This document shows positions 7,707 through 8,803 of a stretch of DNA of 8,803 nucleotides, one piece after another. The notes under the pieces were generated by a model. The model was given only the letters and a program-made list of their open reading frames with translations. It ran no database searches and was not told where the DNA came from. Made by a program: the position numbers and the translations under genes. Position 1 is the first letter of the stretch, and each line of letters begins with the position of its first letter. The DNA is taken from positions 1 through 8,803 of the forward strand of contig CAIPWG010000238.1 of assembly GCA_903868655.1 (NCBI GenBank), given 5' to 3'. This DNA comes from an uncultured Sphingomonadales bacterium. GTDB lineage: Bacteria; Pseudomonadota; Alphaproteobacteria; Sphingomonadales; Sphingomonadaceae.

Positions 7707-7776
7707 AAAGCTTCACTTGCCGGGGCCACGACAGGTGATCACTCTGACGCCTCCTGTCGCAACGGACCAGGTCCGT
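7701..7776. promoter_or_regulatory. Cluster of three inverted repeats in the divergent intergenic region
   Basis: The 216-bp gap 7653-7868 between the yaiI-like gene and the enolase-superfamily gene holds three perfect inverted repeats in a row: CGGCAA/TTGCCG at 7701-7706 and 7717-7722; CGACAGG/CCTGTCG at 7729-7735 and 7753-7759, with GTGATCAC at 7735-7742 between the arms; and ACGGACC-A-GGTCCGT at 7762-7776. The last has seven-base arms around one central base, a layout common for dimeric regulator sites such as those of GntR- or LacI-type proteins that control sugar-acid genes. Which, if any, is an operator is not known. I see no confident promoter for the rightward gene. Confidence 0.45.
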
Positions 7777-7868
7777 GGTGACGTATCGGGATGGGTTGCG
7801 CGGTTGCAGGGCCAGTTGGGACACTTCACAACGTGGGCGAGAAAACCAAGGGCGGGGGATTATCGGCC

Positions 7869-8803
7869 ATGCGGCTGACCGGAATAGAAACCTTCGTCGT
7901 CGGCAATCCGCCGCCGCATTTCGGCGGTCGCTATTTCGTGTTTGTGCGCCTGACCACGGCTTGCGGGATTACCGGGTTGGGTGAGGCCTATTGCGTACCG
8001 TTTTCGCCGGATCTGGTGGCGCAGATGTGTCAGGATGTGTTTGCCCGCTATGCCGAAGGCACCGATCCGCACGATATCGAAGTGCTGTGGCGCCGGGTCT
8101 ATTCGGCGGGCTTTACCCAGCATCCGGACCTGACTGTGATGGGTGTGCTGTCGGCGCTGGAAATGGCCTGCTGGGATATCATCGGCAAAGCGGCGGGGCA
8201 GCCGGTTTACAAGCTGCTGGGTGGACAGGTTCACGAACGTCTGCGGGCCTACACCTATATTTACCCGCGCCCTGGTGATCAGACCGATGTGTACCACGAT
8301 CCCGATCTGGCGGCCGAGCGGGCGCAGGTCTATCTTGCCATGGGCTTTACCGCGCTCAAGTTCGATCCGGCCGGGCCCTATTCGGCGTTCGACGGGCGGC
8401 AATTGTCGCTGGAAGCACTCGATCTGTCCGAGCGTTTTGCGCGCACATTGCGCGATGCCGTGGGCAATCGCGCCGACCTTTTGTTTGGCACGCATGGCCA
8501 GATGACGGCGGCGGGCGCAATCCGATTGGCCAAGCGTCTGGAAGCGGCTGATCCGTTGTGGCTCGAAGAACCGCTGCCGCCCGATGCGCCCGAGGAAACC
8601 GCGCGGGTGGCACGCGCCACCTCGATCCCGATTGCCACGGGCGAACGGTTGGCGACCAAATATGACTTTGCCCGGCTGCTCGATTGTGGTGCAGCAGCGA
8701 TCCTTCAGCTCAACCTGGGACGCGTCGGCGGCTTGCTCGAAGCCAAGAAGATCGCCGGTATGGCCGAAGTGCGCCATGTGCAGATCGCGCCGCATCTCTA
8801 TTG
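7869..8803 (+). CDS. Enolase-superfamily (mandelate racemase/muconate lactonizing type) sugar-acid dehydratase or cycloisomerase, 3' end cut by window edge
   Basis: The 311 residues present cover the capping domain and most of the barrel; family members are near 380-400 residues, so the C-terminus lies beyond the window. Family blocks are clear: VLSALEMACWDIIGKAAGQPVYKLLGG at 93-119, ALKFDPAGPY at 162-171, LLFGTHGQMT at 204-213, PLWLEEPLPP at 229-238, TGERL at 257-261 and IAPHLY at 306-311. The layout follows the mannonate/galactonate dehydratase (RspA, GalD) branch: Glu233 and Glu259 align with the second and third magnesium ligands, and His209 and His309 with the acid and base histidines. 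The first ligand, normally Asp, is Gly207. Members of this superfamily dehydrate or cyclise sugar acids in the cytoplasm; the exact substrate cannot be assigned. ATG at 7869 has a G-rich stretch (near 7853-7859) about nine bases upstream. The inverted repeats upstream suggest substrate-responsive control. Confidence 0.88.
   Translation, partial: MRLTGIETFVVGNPPPHFGGRYFVFVRLTTACGITGLGEAYCVPFSPDLVAQMCQDVFARYAEGTDPHDIEVLWRRVYSAGFTQHPDLTVMGVLSALEMACWDIIGKAAGQPVYKLLGGQVHERLRAYTYIYPRPGDQTDVYHDPDLAAERAQVYLAMGFTALKFDPAGPYSAFDGRQLSLEALDLSERFARTLRDAVGNRADLLFGTHGQMTAAGAIRLAKRLEAADPLWLEEPLPPDAPEETARVARATSIPIATGERLATKYDFARLLDCGAAAILQLNLGRVGGLLEAKKIAGMAEVRHVQIAPHLY

Noticed and set aside
7860..8795. Minus-strand frame of 311 codons opposite the enolase-superfamily gene
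   Set aside because: The plus-strand frame matches the enolase superfamily throughout; the minus frame is a shadow.

Overview
This window looks like ordinary chromosomal DNA of a GC-rich alphaproteobacterium. The codon bias (strong G/C at third positions), the protein sequences and the compact gene spacing would fit the Sphingomonadales, but no rRNA or lineage marker is present, so that placement is an inference. There are seven protein-coding genes and no RNA gene, insertion sequence, CRISPR array or phage gene that I can recognise. Both window ends cut through a gene.

Layout. (1) 1-1135, minus strand: most of a class II fumarase gene (fumC), with its C-terminal end beyond the left edge. 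(2) 1136-1268: a short divergent promoter region. (3) 1269-4040, plus: a large exported two-domain protein with a YncE-like beta-propeller followed by an alkaline phosphatase/phosphoesterase domain. (4) 4041-4130: a gap with nested inverted repeats that run up to the next start codon. (5) 4131-5243, plus: a zinc-dependent alcohol/aldehyde dehydrogenase of the YahK/CAD type. (6) 5226-5903, minus: a small spermidine-synthase-like methyltransferase-fold protein that overlaps the dehydrogenase tail to tail. (7) 5904-6015: its promoter region, with a perfect 18-bp palindrome. (8) 6016-7185 and 7182-7652, minus: a two-gene unit of a YaiI/UPF0178 protein followed by an HI0933/BaiN-type flavoprotein, joined by an ATGA overlap. 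(9) 7653-7868: a divergent intergenic region unusually rich in inverted repeats. (10) 7869-8803, plus: the first 311 codons of an enolase-superfamily sugar-acid dehydratase or cycloisomerase.

The genes do not form one obvious pathway. FumC is a citric-acid-cycle enzyme. The dehydrogenase reduces or oxidises aldehydes and alcohols. The exported phosphatase would act in the periplasm. The enolase-superfamily enzyme probably starts a sugar-acid catabolic locus that continues to the right. I do not see a new multi-gene system. The points that best repay a second look are the palindrome over the promoter of the methyltransferase-fold gene, the cluster of inverted repeats before the enolase-superfamily gene, the Gly in place of a metal-binding Asp in that enzyme, and the hairpin that abuts the dehydrogenase start.
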